From: a virus
Length of the DNA stretch: 43,338 nucleotides
IMG/VR virus record: IMGVR_UViG_3300044489_000054
Location: 1-43,338 of that record
Reading direction: 5' to 3' (one strand)
The notes under the pieces were generated by a model. It did no database searches. It was not told where the DNA came from and saw only the letters and a program-made list of their open reading frames with translations. Shown here piece after piece: positions 17,827-25,703 of this stretch (position 1 is the first letter of the stretch; every line of letters begins with the position of its first letter). Both the position numbers and the translations under genes were made by a program.

Positions 17827-19806
17827 CTAGTATCCCTCCCCTATCGGTGGAATGTATCCACCACTATTGCTCCAGTTGTCTGAAGAAGTTAGACCCGCTG
17901 CATTAGATGCTTCTTGTTCTTGTTGTCGTTTACGGCGATAACTACCACCACCACGCCACGGATTGTACCAAGGCTCACCCCAACCTTGAGGACCCCATCT
18001 ATCTGCAAAACCACGTCCCCAACCTGCTCCGAGTGGTGCTCCGTAGAAATAAGGATTATCCCACGGATAAGAACCAAGGCCAAATCTATCTTCGTACCAT
18101 TGGCCCTTGTAATCAGCAGCAGTTGGAGCACGACCATTTTGCATCATAAATTGTTGGCCCCACTGTAGCGCCTTGATGTTTTCACGTAGCACTTCTGTAG
18201 GATGGAAACTTCCAACCCACGGTGGTACACCGCCATGATCTCGTGCGTAATCAAGAACCCATTGATCGAATTCTGCTTGTGATCCCTGCCACATTCCGCC
18301 AACTTGATTCCAGTCTACTTCTTCTCCAAGTGCATCAAACTCAGGAGCCCACGGACTTTCTCCGGTGTAGCCTGTTCCGGTGGTTGTTCCGGTGGTTGTT
18401 CCGGTGGTTGTTCCGGTAGTTCCTGCTCCGGTACCTGCTCCGGTTTCGGTTGTTCCTGTTGTTTCGGTGCCTGTTGGTGTTGGTGTTGCTGACGTTGTTA
18501 GCGGAGACCACGATGTTACTCCATATGGATAACCAGGTGGTAGTCCTGTTGTTGATGCTGGCGGCGCGGGCGGCATGAGCACAGGGGGATTTTTTTCCAA
18601 AGTAGGATATGTAGGAAGTGCTGAGTAAGGTGGAGGAAGGGAGCCTGGTACAGCAGAGGTTAGAGGATTATATTCTACTGGAGCAGGCCTGTTTTCACTT
18701 AGAGGATTATATGCTGTTGGAGGAAGCGAGCCTGGTACAGCAGAAGTTAGAGGATTATACGGAATGGGTTGCCCAGGTAGCATTACTCCAGGCGGTGTGT
18801 TGGAATAGTCAACTCCCTCTTCATAACCTGGTAGTGCTTTTACTCCTTGTGGTTCTGGCCACCAATTCATTCCCATAGGGTACTGTTCTTGCAATTCCGA
18901 AGTGGAAACGCCACCAGGATATTGTGCTTGTACTCCTGCTGGGATGCTTCCTCGTCTGCTAGTTGTGCGTTCTGTTCTGCTTGTTGGAGGCACTGGTTGG
19001 TCATATCGTCCTTCATACATTCTTGATAGAACATCCTCGGGAGGTAGTTCTACTTTCTTCTCACCTGGGCCTTGTCCTAGCGCTTCGAAGTAGTTTTGTG
19101 TGGCTGGAAACACTGCTGGAACTTCTGGAACAAAGAAACGATACATTGCTTCGGACATTCCTAGCGGATAGCCTGTTCCAGCAGGAATTGAAGCAGCAGG
19201 TGATGGAACCATTTCCGGAATGAAGCGGCCACCAGGCCCAGTATCAGGTGCTGGAGTTCCATATCCAGGTGGAGTTGCTTGTGTTGGTTGTGCTAGGTAT
19301 TCTTGATAGGTCGGGTAGTCATGAATCATATCTTCCCACGGCATCCTAGGTGGTACTCGTCCACCGGAAATGGGAAGATAATAGCGATAGGTTTTACGCT
19401 CTTCCTCAGGAATAGGAGGACCTTGAAGATCGTAAAGAGCACGTGCAGTATATTTAGCAAAAGCATCCTGCTGTGCTTTACGATCTTTCTTCTCTGCCTC
19501 AGTTTCAGTAGCAGACTTTCTGTTCTTGTCCTTCGCGCCTCTCTCAGCAGCAGAGGGTTCCGCTCTCTTGTATCTTTCTGGTCGTGTGGGTTGTGGTGCT
19601 GGTTGCTTCGGCGCTCGCTGTGAAGTCAGTCCTTCGTCTCTACCTCTACCACCACCACGATCTGGTCGTGTTGGAATAACTGGTGGTTTAGGTGCTACTA
19701 CAATAACTGTCGTAGGTGGCTGTTGTGGAACACCGTAGTCTGCAGGGTTATATGTGATTGGTCTTGGTGGCTGTGGAATTGAACCACCATCGGAAATCAC
19801 AGCCAT
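17827..19806 (-). CDS. Large Pro/Gly/Thr-rich low-complexity virion-type protein
   Basis: 659 residues. I place the start at 19806 (MAVISDGG) because ATAGGAGGTATCAC stands directly before it; a start 30 bp upstream lacks this. The N-terminal 500 residues are Pro/Gly-rich and carry repeated peptides (YNPLTSAVPGSLPP occurs more than once) and a Thr/Gly minisatellite (18372-18420). Copy R4 of the dispersed repeat gives EKNPPV at 404-409. The C-terminal 170 residues are rich in Trp and Tyr and globular (for example VDWNQVGGMWQGSQAEFDQW). It is probably a virion protein by context; the function is unknown. Confidence 0.75.
   Translation of the reverse strand: MAVISDGGSIPQPPRPITYNPADYGVPQQPPTTVIVVAPKPPVIPTRPDRGGGRGRDEGLTSQRAPKQPAPQPTRPERYKRAEPSAAERGAKDKNRKSATETEAEKKDRKAQQDAFAKYTARALYDLQGPPIPEEERKTYRYYLPISGGRVPPRMPWEDMIHDYPTYQEYLAQPTQATPPGYGTPAPDTGPGGRFIPEMVPSPAASIPAGTGYPLGMSEAMYRFFVPEVPAVFPATQNYFEALGQGPGEKKVELPPEDVLSRMYEGRYDQPVPPTSRTERTTSRRGSIPAGVQAQYPGGVSTSELQEQYPMGMNWWPEPQGVKALPGYEEGVDYSNTPPGVMLPGQPIPYNPLTSAVPGSLPPTAYNPLSENRPAPVEYNPLTSAVPGSLPPPYSALPTYPTLEKNPPVLMPPAPPASTTGLPPGYPYGVTSWSPLTTSATPTPTGTETTGTTETGAGTGAGTTGTTTGTTTGTTTGTGYTGESPWAPEFDALGEEVDWNQVGGMWQGSQAEFDQWVLDYARDHGGVPPWVGSFHPTEVLRENIKALQWGQQFMMQNGRAPTAADYKGQWYEDRFGLGSYPWDNPYFYGAPLGAGWGRGFADRWGPQGWGEPWYNPWRGGGSYRRKRQQEQEASNAAGLTSSDNWSNSGGYIPPIGEGY
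18372..18420. repeat. 12-bp minisatellite in the Pro/Gly-rich gene
   Basis: About four copies of GTTCCGGTGGTT in tandem on the plus strand encode a Thr/Gly repeat on the minus strand. The last copy is degenerate. It is a candidate length-variable region by slippage. Confidence 0.8.
18579..18599. repeat. Dispersed repeat, copy R4 (single arm)
   Basis: GCACAGGGGGATTTTTTTCC is read on the minus strand in frame as EKNPPV (residues 404-409 of the Pro/Gly-rich protein). It is flanked by proline-rich sequence. Confidence 0.85.
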
Positions 19807-19816
19807 GTGATACCTC

Positions 19817-21691
19817 CTATTCGGGTGGCGGACCACCCATTCTTACGTTCTCTGGAGAGAACATTCCAGTTTCATTCGTTACAGATCCGTCATTTTGTGG
19901 CATTGGCTCGTTCCCTGCCATTGCTTGTTCAAGTCCCATTCCTATATTTGGCATGCTAGGTGCCCCACTACCAGCACCACCTGCCTGTTGCATCAGGACT
20001 TTTCCAAGTTGCGCCTCTACTATAGGCAAGTATGGACTCTTCTGTTCCTTAAGAACATCAATAAGAGCCATAAGTTGCACCATAGGATCGCGCATAGCAG
20101 TTTCTTCCATGACAGTTTGGATTTCCTCTTCAGGCTGAGCAATGCCAAAGTAATGCTCCAAGATGTAACGCATGCTAACTGGAGGCTTCGGAAGAGAAGC
20201 AAGTTGTGCACCAACAACAGCAAGACGCTGCTCGTCACTAGCCTGCTTAGGTTTGACAAACGTGTCAACAACGAGTGCCTCCGTTTCTCTTCCAGCCAAC
20301 ATAGCAGAGAATGATTTGCCTTTTACTTGCGTGGTTACTGCTATGTGAGTGCTGTAAGAAAACTCCTGCAGCATCTGAAACACCATATCGCCAACTTTGC
20401 TGTAGAAGAGTTCCAAGTTCCCACGTGGCGTATCCATTCTCAAAGTGTCAGCACCGATAAGTTGCGACAGGCCATATCCTGACATACGTGCAGATGTTTG
20501 TCCGAACATAGCCTCTGAGAATGAACTCTCTGACATTTCCTTCTCTAGATTCTCTCGTACCTTCCAGACATCTGGAGGATTTCCTGGCCACTGTGGAAAC
20601 TCAACACGCTCATTAGGATCATTCATCTGCAATATCTTGCCCCAGGCACCTTCAATGTTCATTGGCGTAGCGCCACGATGCACAGGAACAAGATTACTTA
20701 GCATATCAACAATCCGCATGATGCGGGAATTAAGATACTCAGTACGTTCCAGCGAGTAGATCATGGGAAATAGCATTGGAATTTTTTGCATATCAACTTC
20801 GTCAAACATCCCTTGCTTGTAGACAGAGAATACGTAAGGAATGAATGGATAGATAAGAGTCTTCCGTGGAATGACTACGTGTTCGTCGTAGGTTACCATG
20901 TAGTTTACGGAGCCGTCGTAATCATATCCCCACCACTCAATGTATGGAGCAACTCTATCTTCTACAGGAGGAAGAGGCTCATTTACTTTCTGGTTTATTG
21001 GAGGCGGAGGAATTACAGCGCCTTCAATATCTCTCCATTCTCTGACTACACTAGAGTAAGTTCTATTTTCTACCTGAACCAACTCGGAGAATGGCGAGTC
21101 GAATGTACTTGGGCCTATTGGATAGAGGTTACGTATTGGAATAATTGATAGTGTGATGGGAACCAAGTTACGTGGGTATGTTGCAACTGCCCAGTATTGT
21201 CCGTCTTCTTGTTCTTTTGTCTCCATGACAGGATCAGGTGCTCTATGATCCCACAGTATCTTCACCGCAGCAGAACCATGCAGCACCGTGTTGTGTGCAA
21301 CGAGGTTATACAGATTCTGTTCCTGTCGTCTAGAGTTTGCACGCCACAGTCCTGCAAGAAAAATCTCTGCACGGGATGCTACCTTGCTCGTTTCTGTACT
21401 GCCACCTGGACACGTTACCGAGTATTGCGGTGGATACCCACCCAAAACTGCTGTTGCAATATCTACAGTATTGTGGCCTCTTGGTGATGCGCTCCAGTAC
21501 TCTCCATGGACTTTGTTACGCCACGAACTATCATCAGAAAGATAGCCTGTCTTTCTTGCTCTAGACATGGCATAGATTTCGTCCATGAGACCAACAAGTG
21601 CATCGCGACGACGAAATACATTACGTGCATAGTTCAGTCTTGCAGTAACATCTCCTACCGTATCCGGCATTCCGGACATGTTACTTGCCAT
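19817..21691 (-). CDS. Portal protein
   Basis: 624 residues, a typical portal length. The start follows GAGGGAGC. The N-terminal part has the usual charged helices ([20 protein letters not shown]) and a DDSSWRNK segment. The middle part is a beta-rich clip/wing region, then a long helical segment ([27 protein letters not shown]) like that of phage portals, followed by acidic Gln-rich helices and a low-complexity C-terminal tail. It forms the DNA entry/exit ring at the capsid vertex and is the docking point for TerL. Its position next to the terminase genes agrees. Its start overlaps the 59-residue gene by 11 bp. Confidence 0.85.
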   Translation of the reverse strand: MASNMSGMPDTVGDVTARLNYARNVFRRRDALVGLMDEIYAMSRARKTGYLSDDSSWRNKVHGEYWSASPRGHNTVDIATAVLGGYPPQYSVTCPGGSTETSKVASRAEIFLAGLWRANSRRQEQNLYNLVAHNTVLHGSAAVKILWDHRAPDPVMETKEQEDGQYWAVATYPRNLVPITLSIIPIRNLYPIGPSTFDSPFSELVQVENRTYSSVVREWRDIEGAVIPPPPINQKVNEPLPPVEDRVAPYIEWWGYDYDGSVNYMVTYDEHVVIPRKTLIYPFIPYVFSVYKQGMFDEVDMQKIPMLFPMIYSLERTEYLNSRIMRIVDMLSNLVPVHRGATPMNIEGAWGKILQMNDPNERVEFPQWPGNPPDVWKVRENLEKEMSESSFSEAMFGQTSARMSGYGLSQLIGADTLRMDTPRGNLELFYSKVGDMVFQMLQEFSYSTHIAVTTQVKGKSFSAMLAGRETEALVVDTFVKPKQASDEQRLAVVGAQLASLPKPPVSMRYILEHYFGIAQPEEEIQTVMEETAMRDPMVQLMALIDVLKEQKSPYLPIVEAQLGKVLMQQAGGAGSGAPSMPNIGMGLEQAMAGNEPMPQNDGSVTNETGMFSPENVRMGGPPPE

Positions 21692-21860
21692 TCCTATGCT
21701 CCCTCTTCGGAACTGGTGGGTTCGGAGGACGCTTCTTTTTAGCGCGTCCCGCTTTTCTATATGCTATCGCAGTAGCCTGTTCTCTTGGATAGCCTTCTTC
21801 AATCAACTTAGCAATGTTTTTGCTGATTACTTCATCGCTACTTCCTTCCTGTAGAGGCAT
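21681..21860 (-). CDS. Small conserved phage protein near portal
   Basis: 59 residues. The start at 21860 follows AAGGAAGG. Visible features are an N-terminal [20 protein letters not shown], then [18 protein letters not shown], then a basic Pro/Lys/Arg tail ([11 protein letters not shown]). The pattern ISKNI..LI.EGYP..QA.AIAY..AG recurs in small phage proteins encoded beside portal and terminase genes; this is recalled from family knowledge, with function not established. It overlaps the portal gene by 11 bp and the upstream coiled-coil gene by 23 bp, so it is translationally coupled in the head operon. Confidence 0.8.
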   Translation of the reverse strand: MPLQEGSSDEVISKNIAKLIEEGYPREQATAIAYRKAGRAKKKRPPNPPVPKREHRNGK

Positions 21861-22155
21861 TTTTGCCTTCCTTACGCATCTTAGGCGGTGGTGGCATTAC
21901 TTTCTTGAACGGTGTCTTTGGAGCATTGTTGTCTCCAAAGGTCAGACCGGCCCCACCCAGGGGCTGCACAGGGCGATTTTTTTCCAAACCAGTGGATTCC
22001 AGATCCAAATCAAGACCTAAATCGTCACTGGGTGATGCACCAACACCAATAGTAGATTCCAGAACAGCCAACTTCTGCTCAATAGCAGCAAGTCTCTGTT
22101 CAATGTCCATTACTGGTGCGGGCGTAGACATTGGTCCCATCATTGACGGATCCAT
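21838..22155 (-). CDS. Small coiled-coil protein carrying a dispersed repeat
   Basis: 105 residues, start behind AAAGGGG. Residues about 17-35 form a short coiled coil ([17 protein letters not shown]), followed by an acidic segment ([14 protein letters not shown]), then EKNRPVQ at 58-64 made by copy R5 of the dispersed repeat, and a Pro/Lys-rich C-terminus. It lies between TerL and the 59-residue gene. The function is unknown. The repeat falls in a probable linker between the coiled coil and the basic tail. Confidence 0.75.
   Translation of the reverse strand: MDPSMMGPMSTPAPVMDIEQRLAAIEQKLAVLESTIGVGASPSDDLGLDLDLESTGLEKNRPVQPLGGAGLTFGDNNAPKTPFKKVMPPPPKMRKEGKNASTGRK
21966..21985. repeat. Dispersed repeat, copy R5 (single arm)
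   Basis: GCACAGGGCGATTTTTTTCC is read on the minus strand in frame as EKNRPV (residues 58-63 of the small coiled-coil protein). Confidence 0.85.
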
Positions 22156-22176
22156 TTTGTAAAACCCCTTTCCAGA

Positions 22177-23925
22177 TTAGTTTGCCCAAGCAAATCCATC
22201 ACGTGCTGGGCCTACTTGACGAGTATCCGATAACTCGAACGGAAGATTTCTCTGTGGCTTCGGATTCAGAATTGCGTCGGACGCAGAAGCAAGTTCCAAT
22301 ATGTACGAGTCAATGATTGGTTGCCAGAACTTACAGGCTTGAGTCAATGCGTCAACACGATCATCATGAATAGCATTAGGAAACGTGCTGATTTCGTCAA
22401 GAAGCGCGCTTTCCCATGTCGGAGACGTTGACGCATTGGGATATAGAATCCTCATGACACCTGTTCCACTTAAGCCTATAGCATACTTAGATCTTGCAAT
22501 CTTGTCTGATCCTACTGTTACTGGAACAATATTGAAGCCGGCCATTCGTGGGTTTTGGCGTAAAGACTTGAATGCTGTATTCTGGGATGCTACTGCTTCC
22601 ACATATATGTCCACGTCTCTACCATCTTTGATTGCTGTTTCAATAAGCATATTCTTGCCAGTGTCCCACTCTTCACGCCATCGTGCTTCGTCCTCTAAGA
22701 CAACTAGAAATGGCGCTACGTTTCTGTCTATGTGGTCTTGTGTCCACCTATGTGTTGGGATAGCGTACAACGCTGCACGCAAGCCTACTGTAGCGTCAGC
22801 CTCTTCGTTCTTACTAAATGCCAAGTCCCAACTTCTACACCTGTGGACAAGTTTATACCCTTCGGCTTCAAGTAACAGTGCCGTTACTGAACGGAAATCC
22901 GCTCGCTTGAACTTCTCCCCTTCTTCACCTGAAGGTGAGCATTGATATAGTCCACTGTACTGAGAACGAAGGAGTCTCTTTGTACCACTTAGAAACGCTT
23001 TGTCAAAGCCCATTTCTGGCCAGAGTGGGGTGCCTTTAGGCCTTCCTAGAATATCAGGAAAAACATATGTGCGTTGATAATCTGTAAGTGTTGCTTGCTC
23101 TTCCGGAGATACATCTGCACGTGTACCGAGACTTTCTGCAGGAAGAGCAACAACTTTGAATTCGTTTGCTTCCTCTGAGTTAAGAATACGGCCAATCAGA
23201 TCATTCTCGTGCCAGTGTGTCATTACAATGAAAACGACACAACCTTTCTGCGCACGAGTTCTAGCCGTAGTCTTGTACCAGTTATAGACACGGGTCTGAT
23301 GTGCTTCAGAAACTGCTTCTTCGTAGTTCTTGTGAGCATCATCTATGATTAAGTAATGCGCACCGTATCCTGTAATAGTACCACCAACACCAGCCGCGAT
23401 TAGTGTTTCCCGTTCTTTATTTACAGCCCAACGATCAGCAGCGCGGACTGTAGATGATAGAACAACACCAGGAAAGACTAGGGGGTAGTAAGGATTCGTA
23501 TCTATCACATCACGATTTTGGATACTGAAACTCTCAGCAAGCGCGGCAGTATGCGTAGTGAGAATGAAGCGACGTTTTGGATTTCTCCCAACTAACCAAC
23601 CTGGTGCAGTACCAGAAACAGTTTGGGATTTTCCGTGTCGTGGAGCCATCATCAAGATTACCTTACGAAGCTCGCCACGGTCTGTCGCTTCAATCACATC
23701 CGCAATAACTGTAATGTGTGGAGGAGCGAGAAAGCCTGGATCTACAAGTTGTGCATATGCCAGAAAGTTTTGTCTGGCTAGCATGATCTGTACAGCTTTC
23801 TCAATATCTGCCACTTCTTCCTCTGAGGCCGATGCAAGCATCGCATTGATTATGGATTCCTCATCGGGAAGAAGCGGCGGTGTGGGTTGGAGCGCGGGTG
23901 TATCTGGAGAATATTGTATTAACAT
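22177..23925 (-). CDS. terL: Terminase large subunit
   Basis: 582 residues, normal for TerL. The N-terminal ATPase has a Walker A-like motif MAPRHGKS (93-100), a hydrophobic strand RRFILTTHTA (about 118-127) and Walker B YLIIDDAH (191-198). The C-terminal nuclease has an RNase H-like first acidic strand in CRSWDLAFS (about residue 365) and a late acidic DDRVDA (521-526). It cuts concatemeric DNA and pumps it into the procapsid through the portal. The start overlaps the TerS-like gene by 7 bp. The call is firm from the motifs. Confidence 0.95.
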   Translation of the reverse strand: MLIQYSPDTPALQPTPPLLPDEESIINAMLASASEEEVADIEKAVQIMLARQNFLAYAQLVDPGFLAPPHITVIADVIEATDRGELRKVILMMAPRHGKSQTVSGTAPGWLVGRNPKRRFILTTHTAALAESFSIQNRDVIDTNPYYPLVFPGVVLSSTVRAADRWAVNKERETLIAAGVGGTITGYGAHYLIIDDAHKNYEEAVSEAHQTRVYNWYKTTARTRAQKGCVVFIVMTHWHENDLIGRILNSEEANEFKVVALPAESLGTRADVSPEEQATLTDYQRTYVFPDILGRPKGTPLWPEMGFDKAFLSGTKRLLRSQYSGLYQCSPSGEEGEKFKRADFRSVTALLLEAEGYKLVHRCRSWDLAFSKNEEADATVGLRAALYAIPTHRWTQDHIDRNVAPFLVVLEDEARWREEWDTGKNMLIETAIKDGRDVDIYVEAVASQNTAFKSLRQNPRMAGFNIVPVTVGSDKIARSKYAIGLSGTGVMRILYPNASTSPTWESALLDEISTFPNAIHDDRVDALTQACKFWQPIIDSYILELASASDAILNPKPQRNLPFELSDTRQVGPARDGFAWAN

Positions 23926-24563
23926 ATTTCACCATCAACAATCTCGTGTGCATAGTTGCTCGTCGGACCGGGGGGTGCACAGGGGGAATTTTTTTCAGTT
24001 GCGATTCTTGCGCGAGATGTAGCAGAAACAATCGACTTTAGTGCTTCTTGTGAAAGCGAAGCGCCAGAGAGAGTATTGACCATATTCTGTAGCGTGAAGG
24101 ATTGCTGTCTGTTATCGAATAGCAGTTGCGTAGGAGACAACGGCCTAGCAATTGCACGTTGTGCAGCCTCAAACTCCAGTAGGGTCTTGAGCAATCGAAT
24201 CTGTAATGCCGCAGGCATGACTCCGAGATCTTGTAACTCTTGTAAGTTAGCAAGAGTCTTGTCTCTGAGAGACGCCACAGCATTAGCGTTATGTGCTACT
24301 ACCCATTCTGGATCGCGCATTTCCTCAGGAACTTCTGCTGTTGCTTTTACTGGAGCAAGTTGTACGTGTACGTCTGTGGATTTCAGATTAAAGTCTTTAG
24401 CAATTACACGTACGCGCTCTTCAGAAAGAGATAATTGATTTGCTGTTGCTTTGATATTACCGTGGTTTTCGACTAGTTTCTGAAGCACTATATCCTTCAT
24501 GCTTGTTGGGGCGGGAAGTTGTTGGGGTTGTGGAGTTTGTGTGTTTGTGTATTGTCTCAACAT
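23919..24563 (-). CDS. Putative terminase small subunit
   Basis: 214 residues. An N-terminal helix-turn-helix is visible at about residues 22-58 (MKDIVLQKLVENHGNIKATANQL..SEERVRVIAKDF), the arrangement of DNA-binding small terminases that recognise the packaging site. The middle region is helical (ANLQELQDLGVMPAALQIRL). Copy R6 of the dispersed repeat gives EKNSPC at 190-195 near the C-terminus. It overlaps TerL by 7 bp and is the first gene behind the leftward promoter. The start follows AAGGGGATGGGAA; a start at Met22 is possible but would still include the HTH. Confidence 0.75.
   Translation of the reverse strand: MLRQYTNTQTPQPQQLPAPTSMKDIVLQKLVENHGNIKATANQLSLSEERVRVIAKDFNLKSTDVHVQLAPVKATAEVPEEMRDPEWVVAHNANAVASLRDKTLANLQELQDLGVMPAALQIRLLKTLLEFEAAQRAIARPLSPTQLLFDNRQQSFTLQNMVNTLSGASLSQEALKSIVSATSRARIATEKNSPCAPPGPTSNYAHEIVDGEIC
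23975..23997. repeat. Dispersed repeat, copy R6 (single arm)
   Basis: GTGCACAGGGGGAATTTTTT lies near the 3' end of the TerS-like gene. One extra base compared with R4 shifts the reading so that the peptide is EKNSPC rather than EKNPPV. Confidence 0.8.
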
Positions 24564-24654
24564 TTCCCATCCCCTTTCTTGTTGTTTCTAAGGTATTCTG
24601 ATGGGGGGCTATGGCCGATACCCCCCACCGGAGGGCGCGGGGCAGCCTGGGCAG

Positions 24655-24667
24655 GGCTACCCTAGCC
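24655..24667. promoter_or_regulatory. Dyad at the leftward promoter start site (possible operator)
   Basis: GGCTA-CCC-TAGCC is a perfect inverted repeat of 5-bp arms. It lies just downstream of the leftward -10, over the predicted transcription start. It may be a repressor site or simply the foot of an RNA hairpin. Confidence 0.4.
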
Positions 24668-24669
24668 TT

Positions 24670-24698
24670 ATTATACCACAGGTCGGGGCGTTTGTCAA
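24670..24698 (-). promoter_or_regulatory. Leftward promoter for the head operon
   Basis: On the minus strand TTGACA (24698-24693) and TATAAT (24675-24670) are separated by 17 bp, a perfect sigma-70 consensus. It reads into the TerS-like gene about 100 bp downstream. The leader contains a G6/C6 inverted repeat (24603-24626). Confidence 0.85.
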
Positions 24699-24706
24699 GG
24701 GGTTTT

Positions 24707-24728
24707 GAGGCGACTTTGAGGCGACTTT
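24707..24728. repeat. Tandem 11-bp direct repeat upstream of leftward -35
   Basis: Two adjacent copies of GAGGCGACTTT end 8 bp from the -35 box of the leftward promoter. The place fits an activator-binding site, and the one-turn spacing would put both copies on the same DNA face. A simple tandem duplication is also possible. Confidence 0.5.
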
Positions 24729-24941
24729 GGGCAGGTCTGGCAGGTCGGTCCGGACTGTTTTGGAAATATTTTGCGAAAGATTTTGCTGTTGGGAAAAAGT
24801 TAAAAAATGTTGGAAAAATTTTTAGAGCGTCAACTAACGTTCGCTTCCATTCAACATCCAGTCCCTATCCTTACCATTCCTTACCCTTACCATCCGTCCC
24901 CGCGTTTTTTCCTCTGGCTCTTTCCGGTCGGCTGTTGGCTG
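24729..24941. other. Intergenic region without a supported gene
   Basis: This is the middle of the divergent control region. It holds an A/T-rich stretch (about 24766-24830) with GGAAATATTTTG and several AAAA/TTTT runs that could give intrinsic bending, then a pyrimidine-rich segment. I see no ribosome site followed by a plausible frame here. Confidence 0.6.
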
Positions 24942-24970
24942 TTGCATACCTGCGGGTAATGTGGTATAAT
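24942..24970 (+). promoter_or_regulatory. Rightward early-type promoter
   Basis: TTGCAT (24942-24947) and TATAAT (24965-24970) are 17 bp apart, a good sigma-70 promoter. It is divergent from the leftward promoter 244 bp away and reads into the first gene of the small-gene block at 25036. Confidence 0.8.
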
Positions 24971-25013
24971 GGTGTTGCGCCACCTTGCGCGCAAGCAAAC
25001 CCTATGCAACACC
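24971..25013 (+). promoter_or_regulatory. Nested dyad at the rightward promoter start (possible operator)
   Basis: A 12-bp perfect palindrome CTTGCGCGCAAG (24984-24995) lies inside an outer inverted pair GGTGTTGC (24971-24978) and GCAACACC (25006-25013). The structure begins immediately after the -10 box and covers the expected start site and early leader. It fits a dimeric repressor site, an RNA hairpin in the leader, or both. Confidence 0.55.
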
Positions 25014-25035
25014 ATATGAAAGGAAAGGTGCTTTA

Positions 25036-25509
25036 ATGGCTACAAAGAATTACAATGCAGACGTGGTGAAAGCCTTGCCGAAAGACAAGGCAATCACCGG
25101 AATTGGCGAAATTGCACGCATAGCACAGTTGCTTTGTGCCAATGATGCTATCACGCCACAAGTTGTATCCGAGACGCTGAAAGCAAAGTCCAACGTGGTT
25201 CTAACACCGTCTGGACGGATCAAAGGTGCTAAACTTGTCACCGTCACCGTCGGCACCATTGAGACGCTTTTCAGTTCATACCGCAAGCCTGTGACTAGCA
25301 CGCGGACTAGTCGCGGTATCGTTGGCCGCGTGCCTATCAACACCACAGACGCTGAATTGCTGGAACTGTGCAAGGCCGTGCAGACTGCATTCCCACAGAT
25401 TACTTTCCTTGGAACCGCCGAACAGATGCACGAAATGGACCTTGCGGTATCGCTTGCGGCACAGATTGGCGCCAACGTGTTGGCCGATATCGCGGACTTG
25501 TTGGCGTAG
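25036..25509 (+). CDS. First early-block protein, unknown function
   Basis: 157 residues. I chose the start at 25036 (MATKNYNAD) because GAAAGGAAAGGTGCTTTA precedes it; an upstream in-frame TTG has no ribosome site. The protein has a mixed alpha/beta pattern, with strands such as KLVTVTVGTIETLF and GIVGRVPINTTDAEL, and a helical C-terminus (MDLAVSLAAQIGANVLADIADLLA). I see no known motif. As the first gene behind the rightward promoter it is likely among the earliest expressed, a common place for host-takeover or regulatory proteins. It is followed by twin hairpins rather than a gene. Confidence 0.75.
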   Translation: MATKNYNADVVKALPKDKAITGIGEIARIAQLLCANDAITPQVVSETLKAKSNVVLTPSGRIKGAKLVTVTVGTIETLFSSYRKPVTSTRTSRGIVGRVPINTTDAELLELCKAVQTAFPQITFLGTAEQMHEMDLAVSLAAQIGANVLADIADLLA

Positions 25510-25535
25510 CACATAGCAGCATAGCACGCCAACGC

Positions 25536-25568
25536 AAGGCCACCAGACTAGCACAGTCTGGTGGCCTT
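25536..25568. terminator. Hairpin A after the first early gene
   Basis: Perfect 14-bp stem (25536-25549 with 25555-25568) around the loop AGCAC, followed by TCGCTTT. It is a strong hairpin but has only a weak T-run, so it may be a pause, processing or mRNA-stability element rather than a strict terminator. Hairpin B repeats its core. Confidence 0.55.
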
Positions 25569-25581
25569 TCGCTTTACTGGT

Positions 25582-25626
25582 AATGGCAAGGCCACCAGAC
25601 TAGCACAGTCTGGTGGCCTTGCCATT
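25582..25626. repeat. Hairpin B, extended copy of hairpin A
   Basis: Perfect 20-bp stem (25582-25601 with 25607-25626) with the same AGCAC loop and the same 14-bp inner stem as hairpin A. No T-run follows. The two hairpins are direct repeats separated by 13 bp. Confidence 0.85.
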
Positions 25627-25639
25627 GGCAATAAGGTAT

Positions 25640-25687
25640 CTGGTGCTGGTGCTGGTGCTGGTGCTGGTGCTGGTGCTGGTGCTGGTG
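25640..25687. repeat. Tandem CTGGTG hexamer tract in a 5' leader
   Basis: Eight perfect CTGGTG units lie directly before the ribosome site of the next gene. CTGGTG is also part of the 3' stems of hairpins A and B, so each unit could pair with the CACCAG in their 5' stems. Length variation here would change the spacing or structure of the leader. Confidence 0.9.
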
Positions 25688-25703
25688 AAAGGAAAGGTGG
25701 CAT

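Noticed and set aside
22385-22945. A 186-residue plus-strand frame opposite TerL
   Set aside because: It mirrors codons of TerL and has no ribosome site or homologous motif.
8564-25687. Hexamer and hairpin repeats as a CRISPR array
   Set aside because: The units are perfect short tandem repeats with no variable spacers between them and no cas genes beside them.
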